A DNA stretch of 64,000 nt, taken from the NCBI RefSeq assembly GCF_010646885.2, contig NZ_CP050700.1, positions 5,524,001-5,588,000 on the forward strand. The letters are read 5' to 3'. The notes under the pieces were generated by a model. It saw nothing but the letters and a program-made list of their open reading frames with translations. It did not search any database and was not told where the DNA came from. Source of the DNA: Desulfopila sp. IMCC35008 (GTDB lineage Bacteria > Desulfobacterota > Desulfobulbia > Desulfobulbales > Desulfocapsaceae). Shown piece after piece: positions 33,384 to 43,036 of the stretch; position 1 is the stretch's first letter; each line of letters opens with the position of its first letter. A program made the position numbers and the translations under genes.

Positions 33384-35159
33384 ATGGAACCACATAGCCT
33401 TGACCAAGACTTAAGCTGCGATTACGGGATTATTAAAGCCCCTAAAGATTATCACTGGCTTGACAAAAGTGTCCCTTGTCGCCACGCCTGCCCGGCCAGG
33501 ACAGATATACCCGGCTATCTCGAAGCGATTGCCGCCGGCAATTTTTCCGAAGCCTATCGTTTGAACCTGCGGGATAACGTCTTCCCAGCTATCCTGGGAC
33601 GCATCTGTACCCGTCCCTGTGAGCAGGCCTGCCGCCATGGCTTTGAAGGTAATGGCGAGCCGGTTGCCATCTGTTTTTCCAAACGCTCAGCTGCAGACTT
33701 CAACGAAGCATCCCCCTCTCAGGTGCTGCCACGAATCTTCCCTTCCACTGATAAAAAAGTTGCAGTAATTGGCTCTGGCCCGTCTGGACTGGCTGCAGCT
33801 CGTGACCTCTGTCTGTTCGGACATTCAGTTACCGTCTATGAGCAGTACCATATCCCTGGCGGGATGCTGACGCAGAACATCCCCCCGTTTCGACTGCCCG
33901 GAAAAATAGTCGCCCGGGAAATTGACCAGATCCGTCAACAGGGCGTTGCTATTCAGTGTCGAACCAAAATCGGTGACGATATCTCCTTAGCCGAGTTGTA
34001 TACCGGCAATGATGCCGTGATAATTGCCGGTGGGTGTACGCGCCCGCACACACCGGAGTTAAATGGACTGGATAGTAAGGGGGTACTTCACGGATCTGAT
34101 TTTCTGCGGGGGGTTATAGAAGGCAGAAAGAACATCGTTGGCAGGCATGTTATAGTCGTAGGGGGCGGTTTTACCGCAGTGGATTGTGCCCGGGCTGCCG
34201 TTCGTGACGGTGCAGAGTCTGTCACAATCTATTATCGAAGACGCCAGCAGGATATGACCCTGACGCCCGGGGAATTTGAAGCCCTCGGCGAAGAAGGCAT
34301 AGCTGTTGAATTGCTGGCCTCTCCAATCCTGCTTAAAACCGACAATGAGCATCTCACTGCGGTCCGTTTCATTCGCAACCGCCGCACAGATGAACAGGAT
34401 GGAACAAAATCAGGGATTACAGAGATTCCCGATTCAGAGTTTGAGGTGCAGGCAGACACCCTGCTGCTTGCAACCGGCCAGGGACCTGACTGGGCTTGGC
34501 TTGAAGACTCCATAGGTAAAATCACCAACTCAAAAAACACCAAAATTGACACGACCTTATTCCCTGCCATTCCCAACATGAAACTCTTTGTCGCAGGTGA
34601 CCAGGGGCAAGGCTCAACAACGGTAATAAATGCGATTGCAAGTGGTAAAGAGTGTGCATTGGCTGTCGACATGTATTTTATGGGATCCAGACGTATTGAG
34701 CAGGGCATTCGGGTCTCGCCTGGCCGCACCCAAAAACGGGATGTTTCCTGCAATGATATTGTCCGCCAGGAAATGCCGTCACTTAACGGCCCGGACCGCA
34801 CCCTGCTCGCCGAGGTCGAGCTTGGCTATGATAATCAAACTGCCGTTCGGGAAGCCCAGCGCTGTTATGTCTGTTATTACAAGTATGAAATTGACACATC
34901 ACGCTGTATTTTCTGTGATCTGTGCTGTGAAGCCAAGCCCCTGGACGACTGTATTTTGAAGGTTAAAGCCCTTCAGGTAGATGAACAACAACGAATCAAG
35001 GGTTATCTCTTCCCGGAGAACAGTTTTTCACCTGATAACCAGTTCTCCTATCGTATCAACCCTTCTGCCTGTATACGGTGTAATCGTTGCCTGGAAGCAT
35101 GCCCTGTAAACTGTATTGAGGTACAGAAGGTTACCGTGGAACCGTTCTGCCACATATAA
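33384..35159 (+). CDS. GltD-like NAD(P)H oxidoreductase with ferredoxin tail
   Basis: A 591-residue iron-sulfur flavoprotein. The N-terminal cysteine motifs (CRHACPARTDIPGYL; CTRPCEQACRHG) belong to the glutamate-synthase small-subunit iron-sulfur domain. Two dinucleotide folds follow: FAD GSGPSGLAAARDL (about 130) and NAD(P) VVGGGFTAVDCARAAVRDGA (about 253). A C-terminal ferredoxin part has CIFCDLCCEAKPLDDC and CIRCNRCLEACPVNC. The protein is expected to pass electrons between NAD(P)H and ferredoxin or a partner. No large glutamate synthase subunit is nearby, so amino-acid synthesis is unlikely. It is divergent from an FrhB-type protein, with a short shared promoter region. Confidence 0.9.
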   Translation: MEPHSLDQDLSCDYGIIKAPKDYHWLDKSVPCRHACPARTDIPGYLEAIAAGNFSEAYRLNLRDNVFPAILGRICTRPCEQACRHGFEGNGEPVAICFSKRSAADFNEASPSQVLPRIFPSTDKKVAVIGSGPSGLAAARDLCLFGHSVTVYEQYHIPGGMLTQNIPPFRLPGKIVAREIDQIRQQGVAIQCRTKIGDDISLAELYTGNDAVIIAGGCTRPHTPELNGLDSKGVLHGSDFLRGVIEGRKNIVGRHVIVVGGGFTAVDCARAAVRDGAESVTIYYRRRQQDMTLTPGEFEALGEEGIAVELLASPILLKTDNEHLTAVRFIRNRRTDEQDGTKSGITEIPDSEFEVQADTLLLATGQGPDWAWLEDSIGKITNSKNTKIDTTLFPAIPNMKLFVAGDQGQGSTTVINAIASGKECALAVDMYFMGSRRIEQGIRVSPGRTQKRDVSCNDIVRQEMPSLNGPDRTLLAEVELGYDNQTAVREAQRCYVCYYKYEIDTSRCIFCDLCCEAKPLDDCILKVKALQVDEQQRIKGYLFPENSFSPDNQFSYRINPSACIRCNRCLEACPVNCIEVQKVTVEPFCHI

Positions 35160-35203
35160 TGACCTTGAAACATGGCTAAAATGAAGTAATTAACAGTCCA
35201 ATA

Positions 35204-36637
35204 ATGGTTTTCAGCTCACTCGTCTTCCTGTTTCTTTTCCTGCCGCTTGTACTGATCGGTAATTGTATCCTGCCGACCCGGGTTCGAAATGCCTTTCTCC
35301 TGCTTGCCAGCCTCTTTTTTTATGGTTGGGGTGAAGGAGTCTATGTCCTGTTGATGCTTGTTTCAATCGGTATCAACTACGGTCTTGGGCTCTGGCTTGA
35401 CAGTGCGGACACGAACCGAAAAAAAGCCATTGTTGCATTCGGGGTCAGCATCAACCTGGCCCCTCTGTTCTTTTTTAAATACTTCAGTTTTGTATACAGC
35501 TCGTTAAGCGACTTCCCCCCGTTCCTTCTTTTGCCAACAGCGCAGAGTACACCGGAGATACATCTCCCCATAGGGATCTCATTTTTCACCTTCCAGGCCA
35601 TATCCTATCTAGTTGATGTTTATCGACACACATCACGACCACAAACTGGAGTGGTGAACCTCGGCCTCTACATAGCTCTCTTTCCGCAATTAATCGCAGG
35701 CCCCATTGTCCGTTATGGTCACATCGCCGAACAGCTGTATAAGCGGACAATAAACACCATACTTTTTGCCCAGGGAATAGAACGATTCACTATAGGGCTG
35801 AGTAAAAAGGTACTTCTTGCCAATCCTTTGGGTGCAATGGCCGATACCGTATTCAACCTGCCCGACGCCACGCTTTCCACCCCGGTTGCCTGGTTGGGTA
35901 TTACCAGTTATACCTTACAGATATATTTTGACTTTTCAGGCTACTCGGATATGGCCATAGGTCTCGGCAGAATGCTCGGGTTCACCTTTCCGGAAAACTT
36001 CAACCTCCCCTATCGTGCACGATCGCTCAGGGAATTCTGGACACGATGGCATATCTCCCTCTCCACCTGGTTTAGGGACTATCTCTACATCCCTTTAGGC
36101 GGCAACAGGACAGGATGTTTTAAGACTGCACGCAACCTCTGCACCGTTTTTCTTCTTTGTGGGCTTTGGCACGGAGCAAGCTGGAATTTTGTTGTCTGGG
36201 GTATGGCACACGGCACTTTTCTCTCCGTAGAGAGAAGCGGCTTCGGTCGATGGCTGAAGACAACTTCAAAACCTGTTCAACACGGGTACGTGCTTGCAGT
36301 TGTTATGATCTGCTGGGTTTTTTTCAGGACGGAAGACCTTGGCAGCGCTGGTACTTATCTTGCAGCCCTGGCTGGGCAGGCAAATGGGCAGGGAGTCCCA
36401 GCCAAGGTACTTCTGCTGCTGACACCTCACTTTGTCTTCATTTCATTCACCTCCATCTTTTTCTCCCTCTTTTCACCAAATGACGTTGGGTTTATTTTAA
36501 AAAAGACACCGGTGTTTCGTCCCCCCAAGCTCCTTTGTTCTTCGACCAGGTTCACCGTAACAGTAGTGCTCTTGGCTGCTGCGACCACTAACCTTGCAAC
36601 CGGGGCATATAATCCCTTTATCTACTTTCGTTTTTAG
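35204..36637 (+). CDS. AlgI-type membrane O-acyltransferase (MBOAT)
   Basis: A 477-residue polytopic inner-membrane protein. It starts with MVFSSLVFLFLFLPLVL, typical of AlgI relatives, and holds the MBOAT motifs LREFWTRWHISLSTWFRDYL and CGLWHGASWNFVVWGMAHG; H323 corresponds to the essential histidine of AlgI. It passes acetyl groups across the membrane for O-acetylation of an exported polysaccharide. The next gene (16 bp away) codes the AlgJ/AlgX-type periplasmic transferase, so the pair forms a minimal O-acetylation unit. No polysaccharide synthase is in the window, so the polymer is unknown. Confidence 0.93.
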   Translation: MVFSSLVFLFLFLPLVLIGNCILPTRVRNAFLLLASLFFYGWGEGVYVLLMLVSIGINYGLGLWLDSADTNRKKAIVAFGVSINLAPLFFFKYFSFVYSSLSDFPPFLLLPTAQSTPEIHLPIGISFFTFQAISYLVDVYRHTSRPQTGVVNLGLYIALFPQLIAGPIVRYGHIAEQLYKRTINTILFAQGIERFTIGLSKKVLLANPLGAMADTVFNLPDATLSTPVAWLGITSYTLQIYFDFSGYSDMAIGLGRMLGFTFPENFNLPYRARSLREFWTRWHISLSTWFRDYLYIPLGGNRTGCFKTARNLCTVFLLCGLWHGASWNFVVWGMAHGTFLSVERSGFGRWLKTTSKPVQHGYVLAVVMICWVFFRTEDLGSAGTYLAALAGQANGQGVPAKVLLLLTPHFVFISFTSIFFSLFSPNDVGFILKKTPVFRPPKLLCSSTRFTVTVVLLAAATTNLATGAYNPFIYFRF

Positions 36638-36652
36638 CGGATACGACCAGGC

Positions 36653-38239
36653 ATGAAACAGTCAACACTCTTCTCAATGGTTCTGGTGGCCGTTTTTATC
36701 ACCTTCCTGATGATGCCCGGAATCATGATGCTTTATCAACCACCAAAAGAAATCTCGGCGGTTGAAAAAAGAAAACTGGCCCAATTCCCTACCGTAGGGA
36801 AATCCCTTGATTCGATTGAGCAGTTTCCGGACGAATTTGAAACCTATTTCAACGATCATTTCGGCCTGAGGGATTTCTATATATCCATCTATAATTCAAC
36901 ATTTACAAAACTTTTCAGGACCTCACCGAACAAAAACGTAATCCTGGGCAGGGAGGGCTGGCTCTATATGGCCGCCTCTGGAGTTCTCTCGGATTTCCTG
37001 GGTCAGCGCATTACCAATGAGTCCACGATCATTGACTATGTAGAGGAGTTAGTCGACCGCCAACAATGGTTCAACGATAGAGGAGTCCGCTACCTTTTTG
37101 TTCCTGTCCCCAACAAAATCCAGGTATATCCGGAATATCTCCCTGCGATCTACGCCGGACTTGCAGGGGAAACAGTGTATGAAAAACTGTTTAACCGACT
37201 CGGCAGCAGAGTCGACGCAGCAGAATCTCTTTCCCTGCTTCCCCTCTTCCTCGAAGCGAAAGAACAGCAACAACTTTATTACAAAACAGATACCCACTGG
37301 AATTTTACCGGGGCATACCTGGGATACCGCCATATAATCAACGCCATTCAACAATGGTTTCCAGACCGGGAATCACTATTGAAAAAGGATCTCACCTCCT
37401 TCAAACACACCTATCCCGGCGACCTGGCTCAACTCCTTCACCTCGAAAAGGAATTCGCTGAACAAGCTGATGATGTGCGCATAAGAAAAGAGTGCACAGG
37501 TTCCGGCCCCCGACCAATAGAGTGGCCCGAGGCTGGCAGCGATTATAAAAAATCAGCAAACTCCCGCAAGGTGTATCTCGCTGAATGTCATGACAAGGAT
37601 CTTACTGTGTTCATCATCCAGGATTCGTTCGGAAACCACCCAAGTCGATTTTTTGCCAACCAATTCGGAAAGACGTACTTTTTTACTAAAAGTGATTTCA
37701 GGGATATCGTACCATTTATCAAGGAGCAAAACCCGGATCTTGTAATAGACCTCCACGCCGCCCGAAACCTCCCGAAAACCCTTAAGCCACATCCCGATGT
37801 GACAGCATATGTGAGCCAAAAACGATTCAATGAATCCAGAACTTATCTCATCGGCCTGAGTGGCAGCGACTTCTCTGACAACAATTTGATTTCACATAAC
37901 ATTGAAATAGCCAGAGGCAGACCACCGGGATCATTTACCGCCACGACCAATGATCCTCAGTTTGATATTTCTCTCCCTGGCGGCAGCGGAACGCACCAAG
38001 GGATTGTTATGCATCTGGAAATTGACAGCCCCGGGGACACTCTATTACAGATTTTTTACAATGACCACGACCAGAGTTCGTTTCACGAAAGCAGGTCTGT
38101 AGCGACTCTGCTAAAAAAAGGAAAAAACAGTCTCTACCTTCGCCTGCCTGCTTTCCAGGCAATAAACCGAATCCGGCTCGATCCGGGAAAAGTTAAAGGA
38201 GCTTACACTATTCATTCCTTTTCTGTCAGGAAATCCTGA
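36653..38239 (+). CDS. AlgJ/AlgX-type periplasmic O-acetyltransferase
   Basis: A 528-residue protein anchored by one N-terminal membrane segment (about 8-28), with a periplasmic SGNH-hydrolase-like domain of the AlgX/AlgJ family. Catalytic residues are visible: D213-x-H215 in KTDTHWNFTGAY and D324-S325 in IIQDSFGNHPSRFF. It moves acetyl groups from the AlgI-like partner to the sugar polymer. After about residue 395 comes a beta-rich domain (TATTNDPQFDISLPGGSG, LEIDSPGDTLLQIFYND) that may bind carbohydrate. This extra domain makes it longer than AlgJ (about 390), as in AlgX. No catalytic residue is missing. Confidence 0.88.
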   Translation: MKQSTLFSMVLVAVFITFLMMPGIMMLYQPPKEISAVEKRKLAQFPTVGKSLDSIEQFPDEFETYFNDHFGLRDFYISIYNSTFTKLFRTSPNKNVILGREGWLYMAASGVLSDFLGQRITNESTIIDYVEELVDRQQWFNDRGVRYLFVPVPNKIQVYPEYLPAIYAGLAGETVYEKLFNRLGSRVDAAESLSLLPLFLEAKEQQQLYYKTDTHWNFTGAYLGYRHIINAIQQWFPDRESLLKKDLTSFKHTYPGDLAQLLHLEKEFAEQADDVRIRKECTGSGPRPIEWPEAGSDYKKSANSRKVYLAECHDKDLTVFIIQDSFGNHPSRFFANQFGKTYFFTKSDFRDIVPFIKEQNPDLVIDLHAARNLPKTLKPHPDVTAYVSQKRFNESRTYLIGLSGSDFSDNNLISHNIEIARGRPPGSFTATTNDPQFDISLPGGSGTHQGIVMHLEIDSPGDTLLQIFYNDHDQSSFHESRSVATLLKKGKNSLYLRLPAFQAINRIRLDPGKVKGAYTIHSFSVRKS

Positions 38240-38373
38240 CAACGAAGCTCCCTGCTGCTGTTCGTGACATTCTTTTGTTATTTACGTCTTTTTTTGTTAT
38301 CCTGCTCTAAGGATATTCACACTATTCGTTTTTTCTTGCTTGTATAATCAAGAACTCTCCGTCAAGGGTGAGC

Positions 38374-41004
38374 ATGAGATTGTTTTGTATTACAACGATA
38401 ATCGTGGTACTGCAATGGTCCGGTCTGCTTGCTCCATTGAACATAGCCGCCGGAGCAGAATCCCTCGACAAAAACCGTAATGTCCTCCTGCTCAACTCCT
38501 ATAACCAGAAAATGTCCTGGGTAGAAAATATTGTCCAAGGTGTCGAAGATATTCTTCACCCCGAACAAAACAACCTCACCCTGCACATCGAGAACATGGA
38601 CACCAAGGTATTCTTTTCAGCCGAGTATTTTGAATCGTTCCGAAATTATCTGCAGGTTAAATACCAGAAAACATCGTTTTCACTCATCCTCCTCTCCGAT
38701 AACAACGCCTACGATTTTATCCGTACCCACAGAAAAACCCTCTTTCCCGGAGTACCGGTTTCTTTTTGTGGTGTTAACGATTTTGAGCAGAACCAGTTAG
38801 CCGGGCTTCAGGATTTTACCGGTGTTGCCGAACTTTTTTCTGCCCGCCAGACGGTAGAACTCGCCCTCAAAATCCACCCAGAGACAACCGAATTATTTAT
38901 CATCAACGATTACCTTAAAACTGGACGGGCCTGGGCTAAAGATATCGATGAAGATCTTCAGGGACTCTCCGACACGATACGCATTCGCCACTCAGGTAAT
39001 CTCTCGATTAAGGAACTGCAGGACGAGATATCACGTCTTGGCCCAACGGCCCTGATACTACTCGGTGTCTTTTTTGCAGACAGGGACGGCCTGTACTACA
39101 CCTATGAACGGACCGGTGAAATACTCTCCAAAGTGAGTAAGGTTCCAGTATACTGCCTTCTCGAATTCAATATCGGCAGCGGCATTGTGGGTGGCCATGT
39201 TATCAGCGGTTATTATCAGGGAAAAACCATGGCTGAAATCGGTAAAAAGATTCTGTCCGGAGAAGATGCCGATTCAATTCCGGTAATACTCCAGGGAAGC
39301 AACAGGTATGTTTTCGATTATAAACAGCTTTCCAGATTTGGGATCGATGAAAAACTGCTACCGGGGAACTCCGTTATCATCAATCGCCCCTTTTCTTTTT
39401 ACCAGGAATATAAAACCGAGGTCTTGACAGTACTGTTCTTTATATGCGCGTTGCTTCTCACCATCATCGGCCTCATCCTTAATATAGGCAGGCGAAAACG
39501 CGCGGAAAAGGCGTTGCAGGAGAGCGAAATCCGCTTCAGGCAGTTGGCCAATGCTACCTGGGAGGCTATTATCGTTCACAGCAAAGGGATGTTCTTCCAT
39601 GGCAACGATCCGTTTTATTCGCTATTCGGCTACCAAAAGGGAGAACTGGACAATAAACAGATCCTTCCCATTATACTCCCCCCTGAATCTGTTGGAGACG
39701 TTGTCAAACGGATTGAACAGGGCATCCTGGATCCCTATGAAACAGTCGCTATCCGTAAAAACGGAGAAAAATTTCCCGTAGAAATACGGGTCAGGGAAAT
39801 GGAATATGAAGAAAGGGATGTTCGAATGGCCGCCATCAGGGACCTGAGCGGACGAAAGCGAATTGAACAGCGACTCGCCCAATCACAAAAACTTGAGGCA
39901 ATAGGTACCCTTGCCGGAGGTATCGCCCACGATTTCAACAATATCCTGTCTGCCATCATCGGCTATTGCGAACTGGCCTCGCTTGAAGCCATTCCGGGCA
40001 CAAAGATAAAGAAATACCTCGGCGAGATGCATAAAGCGGGAAACCGTGCCAAAGAACTGGTCCAGCAGATCCTCACCTTTGCCCGGAAATCAATAGATGA
40101 AAAAGAACCAGTCCAGGTCTCCCAGGTGGTTGTCGAGGCTCTCAAACTTTTACGGGCCTCCTTACCCACCTCCATAAGTATACAGCAGCACTTAAACTCC
40201 AATGCTCAGGTTTTGGGTGAAACCACCAAGATCCACCAGGTCCTAATGAACCTCTGTACCAATGCAGGAAAAGCCATGAAAGACGGGGGCACTCTAACGG
40301 TATCACTCGACGAGGAGTATCTGGACCAGGAGTTTATCTCCCGAAACCTCGGTTATACAACAGGCAACCACATTAAGCTGTCAGTAAAGGATACCGGTGT
40401 GGGTATTCCACCGGAGGATCTTACCAAGATATTTGATCCGTTTTTCACCACACGCCCGAAAGAAGAAGGAACCGGTCTGGGATTGTCTGTTGTGCACGGT
40501 ATCGTCCGTGACTGCCATGGGTTTATTACCGTCTGGTCAGAACCCGGGAAAGGGTGTGACTTCAGTGTCTACCTACCTGTGGCCGATGTTGTTGCATCAC
40601 ACCACACAATCCTCGCTGACGAACTGCCAGGGGGAAGTGAGCGAATCCTGCTGGTGGATGATGAAACCATGCTGGTCAATATGATGCACGACCTGCTCCA
40701 GAAACTGGGGTACGAGGTCACCGGCTTTACCAGCGCCCTGGAGGCCCTTCATACCTTCTCAAAGAGTCCTGATGATTTCGATCTGGTAATTTCCGATATG
40801 ACCATGCCGATTATGTCAGGAGACACGCTTGCCGGTGAGCTTCTGTCTGTCCGACCCGATATTCCCATTATCCTTAATACCGGCTTTACCGATAAAATCA
40901 CGGAAGACGAGGCCCTGAAGATAGGGATTAAACGGTTCATCATGAAGCCTGTAGAGATAAACAAGCTCGCTCCGGCCATACGGGAAGTCTTAGCGGGTGA
41001 ATGA
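38374..41004 (+). CDS. Hybrid histidine kinase with ABC-type periplasmic sensor domain
   Basis: An 876-residue inner-membrane sensor. A signal/anchor (about 1-28) leads to a periplasmic ABC-transporter substrate-binding-like domain (about 38-340; VLLLNSYNQKMSWVENIVQG, GVPVSFCGVNDFEQNQLAGL, YYQGKTMAEIGKKILSGEDA). A membrane segment lies at about 350-372, then a PAS domain, a HisKA domain with H519 in GIAHDFNNILSAIIGYCELA, and an HATPase domain (DTGVGIPPED, GTGLGLSVVHG). The receiver has D808 in LVISDMTMPIMSG and a lysine in FIMKPVE. The ligand is unknown. The ATG at 38374 is preferred to a GTG two codons upstream, which would sit almost on the ribosome-binding site AAGGG. It overlaps the PIN protein gene downstream by 8 bp. 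Confidence 0.9.
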   Translation: MRLFCITTIIVVLQWSGLLAPLNIAAGAESLDKNRNVLLLNSYNQKMSWVENIVQGVEDILHPEQNNLTLHIENMDTKVFFSAEYFESFRNYLQVKYQKTSFSLILLSDNNAYDFIRTHRKTLFPGVPVSFCGVNDFEQNQLAGLQDFTGVAELFSARQTVELALKIHPETTELFIINDYLKTGRAWAKDIDEDLQGLSDTIRIRHSGNLSIKELQDEISRLGPTALILLGVFFADRDGLYYTYERTGEILSKVSKVPVYCLLEFNIGSGIVGGHVISGYYQGKTMAEIGKKILSGEDADSIPVILQGSNRYVFDYKQLSRFGIDEKLLPGNSVIINRPFSFYQEYKTEVLTVLFFICALLLTIIGLILNIGRRKRAEKALQESEIRFRQLANATWEAIIVHSKGMFFHGNDPFYSLFGYQKGELDNKQILPIILPPESVGDVVKRIEQGILDPYETVAIRKNGEKFPVEIRVREMEYEERDVRMAAIRDLSGRKRIEQRLAQSQKLEAIGTLAGGIAHDFNNILSAIIGYCELASLEAIPGTKIKKYLGEMHKAGNRAKELVQQILTFARKSIDEKEPVQVSQVVVEALKLLRASLPTSISIQQHLNSNAQVLGETTKIHQVLMNLCTNAGKAMKDGGTLTVSLDEEYLDQEFISRNLGYTTGNHIKLSVKDTGVGIPPEDLTKIFDPFFTTRPKEEGTGLGLSVVHGIVRDCHGFITVWSEPGKGCDFSVYLPVADVVASHHTILADELPGGSERILLVDDETMLVNMMHDLLQKLGYEVTGFTSALEALHTFSKSPDDFDLVISDMTMPIMSGDTLAGELLSVRPDIPIILNTGFTDKITEDEALKIGIKRFIMKPVEINKLAPAIREVLAGE

Positions 41005-41542
41005 TTCAACACTCTCCCAAAAACTCATCGAAGTTCTTGTTGACTCCTCTTCCCTCATCCTGCTCTATAAAGCACACCTGCTCCCGGCACTCTGTTCTCA
41101 CTATCGTCCGGTTATAGCCAGTGAAGTGTTCCGTGAAGTCACCCAAAACAACAAACCGGGAGCCGATGAATGTTACCGGAGAATCCGGGATAAAGAAATC
41201 ATCGTGCTGCCGCACATCACCAAACCACTTCACCCAGACCTGAAAGCCCACACAACAATGGGAGCAGGAGAACTGAAAACACTTCACCATGCGCTCTCCG
41301 GGACCGCCTCGTTTATCATTATTGATGATCTGCAGGCTATCCGTTACTGCATCAGGAAGAATATTCCATTTATCAATGCCCTCCTTGTTCCGCGGATACT
41401 TGCCCTTGCCGGAGCTGTTCCATACGCCCGCTCACACCACGACTTTGCAACGTTGTGCAAAACAGGGCATTACTCTTCGGGCATTATAAAAAAAGCAAAT
41501 ATACTGGGCAGCGAAGAGTTACGGCAGTTCTTTCCCTTCTGA
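40997..41542 (+). CDS. PIN-domain protein
   Basis: A 181-residue protein with a PIN-like nuclease fold: VLVDSSSLILLYKAHLL near the start (first acidic residue), GAGELKTLHHAL in the middle, and FIIIDDLQAIRYC near the end, giving the usual acidic cluster. It starts with GTG inside the last codons of the hybrid kinase (8-bp overlap), so the two are probably co-translated. No antitoxin-like gene is adjacent, so a simple VapBC pair is not supported. Such stand-alone PIN proteins (DUF3368-like) have largely unknown targets. The link to the kinase is by position only. Confidence 0.78.
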   Translation: MNDSTLSQKLIEVLVDSSSLILLYKAHLLPALCSHYRPVIASEVFREVTQNNKPGADECYRRIRDKEIIVLPHITKPLHPDLKAHTTMGAGELKTLHHALSGTASFIIIDDLQAIRYCIRKNIPFINALLVPRILALAGAVPYARSHHDFATLCKTGHYSSGIIKKANILGSEELRQFFPF

Positions 41543-41653
41543 CCCGAAATTCTCATGAGTTCGGGGCTCTCTTCTCCTTGCACTATCATGCTGTGTTTGT
41601 TAGTAAATCATATTCAAATTTAGAAATATATATTGCCGCTAAAGGATAAAAAT

Positions 41654-43030
41654 ATGCCCGAAACAATACCATTTACAACTGTTTCCCCGGAAGGTTATCT
41701 CGACCTTCTCTCCCAGATGGAGGCACGCAGGCTTCTTGAAGCAAGTATTGGGGACGTTCAATCGCTCTTCCGCAGCTGTTCTCTCGCAGTGCTCAACTGC
41801 GGTGAGACCCTTGATGACAGTAAAATAGTTCATGAACTGTACAGTGATTTTAATATCCATGTCCGACGGGAAAACGGCGGGATTGAGCTTGAGCTGCATA
41901 ACGCACCCGCAAACGCCTTTGTCGACGGAAAACTCATCCAAGGTATAAAGGAACACCTCTTCTCGGTACTCCGGGATATCGTCTATGTTGAAGAAGAGAT
42001 CATCAGCAATCCTAACATTTCCGTCGATACCCCAACGGGAATCACCAATGCTGTCTTTTACATACTGAGGAATGCCCGGATTTTCAAGCGAGACAATAAA
42101 AACGGCCTGGTTGTCTGCTGGGGCGGCCACTCCATCCCCCGACACGAATACGACTATACCAAAGAGGTCGGTCACCAGATCGGGCTGCGCGGTATGGATA
42201 TCTGCACAGGTTGCGGTCCTGGCGCCATGAAAGGTCCCATGAAAGGAGCCACCATCGGTCATGCCAAACAGCGCATCTATGACGGCCAGTACCTCGGTAT
42301 TACCGAACCTGGCATTGTCGCGGCAGAATCACCCAACCCGATTGTCAACGGCCTGGTCATTATGCCGGATATCGAAAAACGGCTGGAAGCCTTTGTTCGC
42401 AGCGGCCATGCCATTATCGTTTTTCCCGGCGGTGTCGGAACCGCTGAAGAAATTCTGTACCTGATAGGTGCCCTGCTGAATCCGGCCAACGACCACCTCC
42501 CCTACCCCTTCGTCCTCACCGGGCCGGCAGAGTCCGCCGACTACTTTAAACAGATAGATGAATTCGTGGGAGTCACGCTGGGCAAACAGGCACAACAAAA
42601 GTACACCGTAATCATAGATGATCCGGTGGCGGTTGCCCGTCATATTGAAAGGGGAGTAGAGAAGGTTTGCACCTATCGGAAGGATAACGGCGAAACCTTT
42701 TTCTATAACTGGAGTCTTTCAATTGACAGTAATCTGCAGAAACCCTTTTACCCGACCCATGAAAACATGAAGGAATTGCAGCTCGAAAAGAACCGCCCCG
42801 CCCATGAACTGGCCGCAGACCTGCGCAAGGCGTTCTCTGGCATTGTGAGCGGAAATGTCAAAAAGGAAGGTATCCTGGCTATTGAGGAAAACGGGCTGTT
42901 CGAGTTACACGGTGACAAGGAAATCATGCAGCCCCTGGACGAACTGCTTCGCGCCTTCGTGCTTCAGCAACGCATGAAGATACCGAGCGACAAAGAGTAC
43001 ACGCCCTGTTACCACCTGGTCAAAAAGTAA
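41654..43030 (+). CDS. ppnN: Nucleotide 5'-monophosphate nucleosidase PpnN (LOG family)
   Basis: A 458-residue cytoplasmic enzyme related to E. coli PpnN/YgdH (454 residues). It splits nucleoside monophosphates into base and ribose-5-phosphate and is stimulated by the alarmone (p)ppGpp in E. coli. The LOG-family Rossmann domain shows LVVCWGGHSIPRHEYDY, CTGCGPGAMKGPMKGATIGH and the signature VFPGGVGTAEEILYLIG. The N-terminal and C-terminal flanking domains are both present (SIDSNLQKPFYPTHENMKEL). The ATG at 41654 is chosen because AAAGGA lies eight bases before it. R1 copy D begins seven bases after the stop codon. Confidence 0.9.
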   Translation: MPETIPFTTVSPEGYLDLLSQMEARRLLEASIGDVQSLFRSCSLAVLNCGETLDDSKIVHELYSDFNIHVRRENGGIELELHNAPANAFVDGKLIQGIKEHLFSVLRDIVYVEEEIISNPNISVDTPTGITNAVFYILRNARIFKRDNKNGLVVCWGGHSIPRHEYDYTKEVGHQIGLRGMDICTGCGPGAMKGPMKGATIGHAKQRIYDGQYLGITEPGIVAAESPNPIVNGLVIMPDIEKRLEAFVRSGHAIIVFPGGVGTAEEILYLIGALLNPANDHLPYPFVLTGPAESADYFKQIDEFVGVTLGKQAQQKYTVIIDDPVAVARHIERGVEKVCTYRKDNGETFFYNWSLSIDSNLQKPFYPTHENMKELQLEKNRPAHELAADLRKAFSGIVSGNVKKEGILAIEENGLFELHGDKEIMQPLDELLRAFVLQQRMKIPSDKEYTPCYHLVKK

Positions 43031-43036
43031 AAGGGA

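Noticed and set aside
40997..41542. Toxin of a VapBC-type toxin-antitoxin pair
   Set aside because: No small antitoxin gene precedes or follows it; the neighbour is a sensor kinase.
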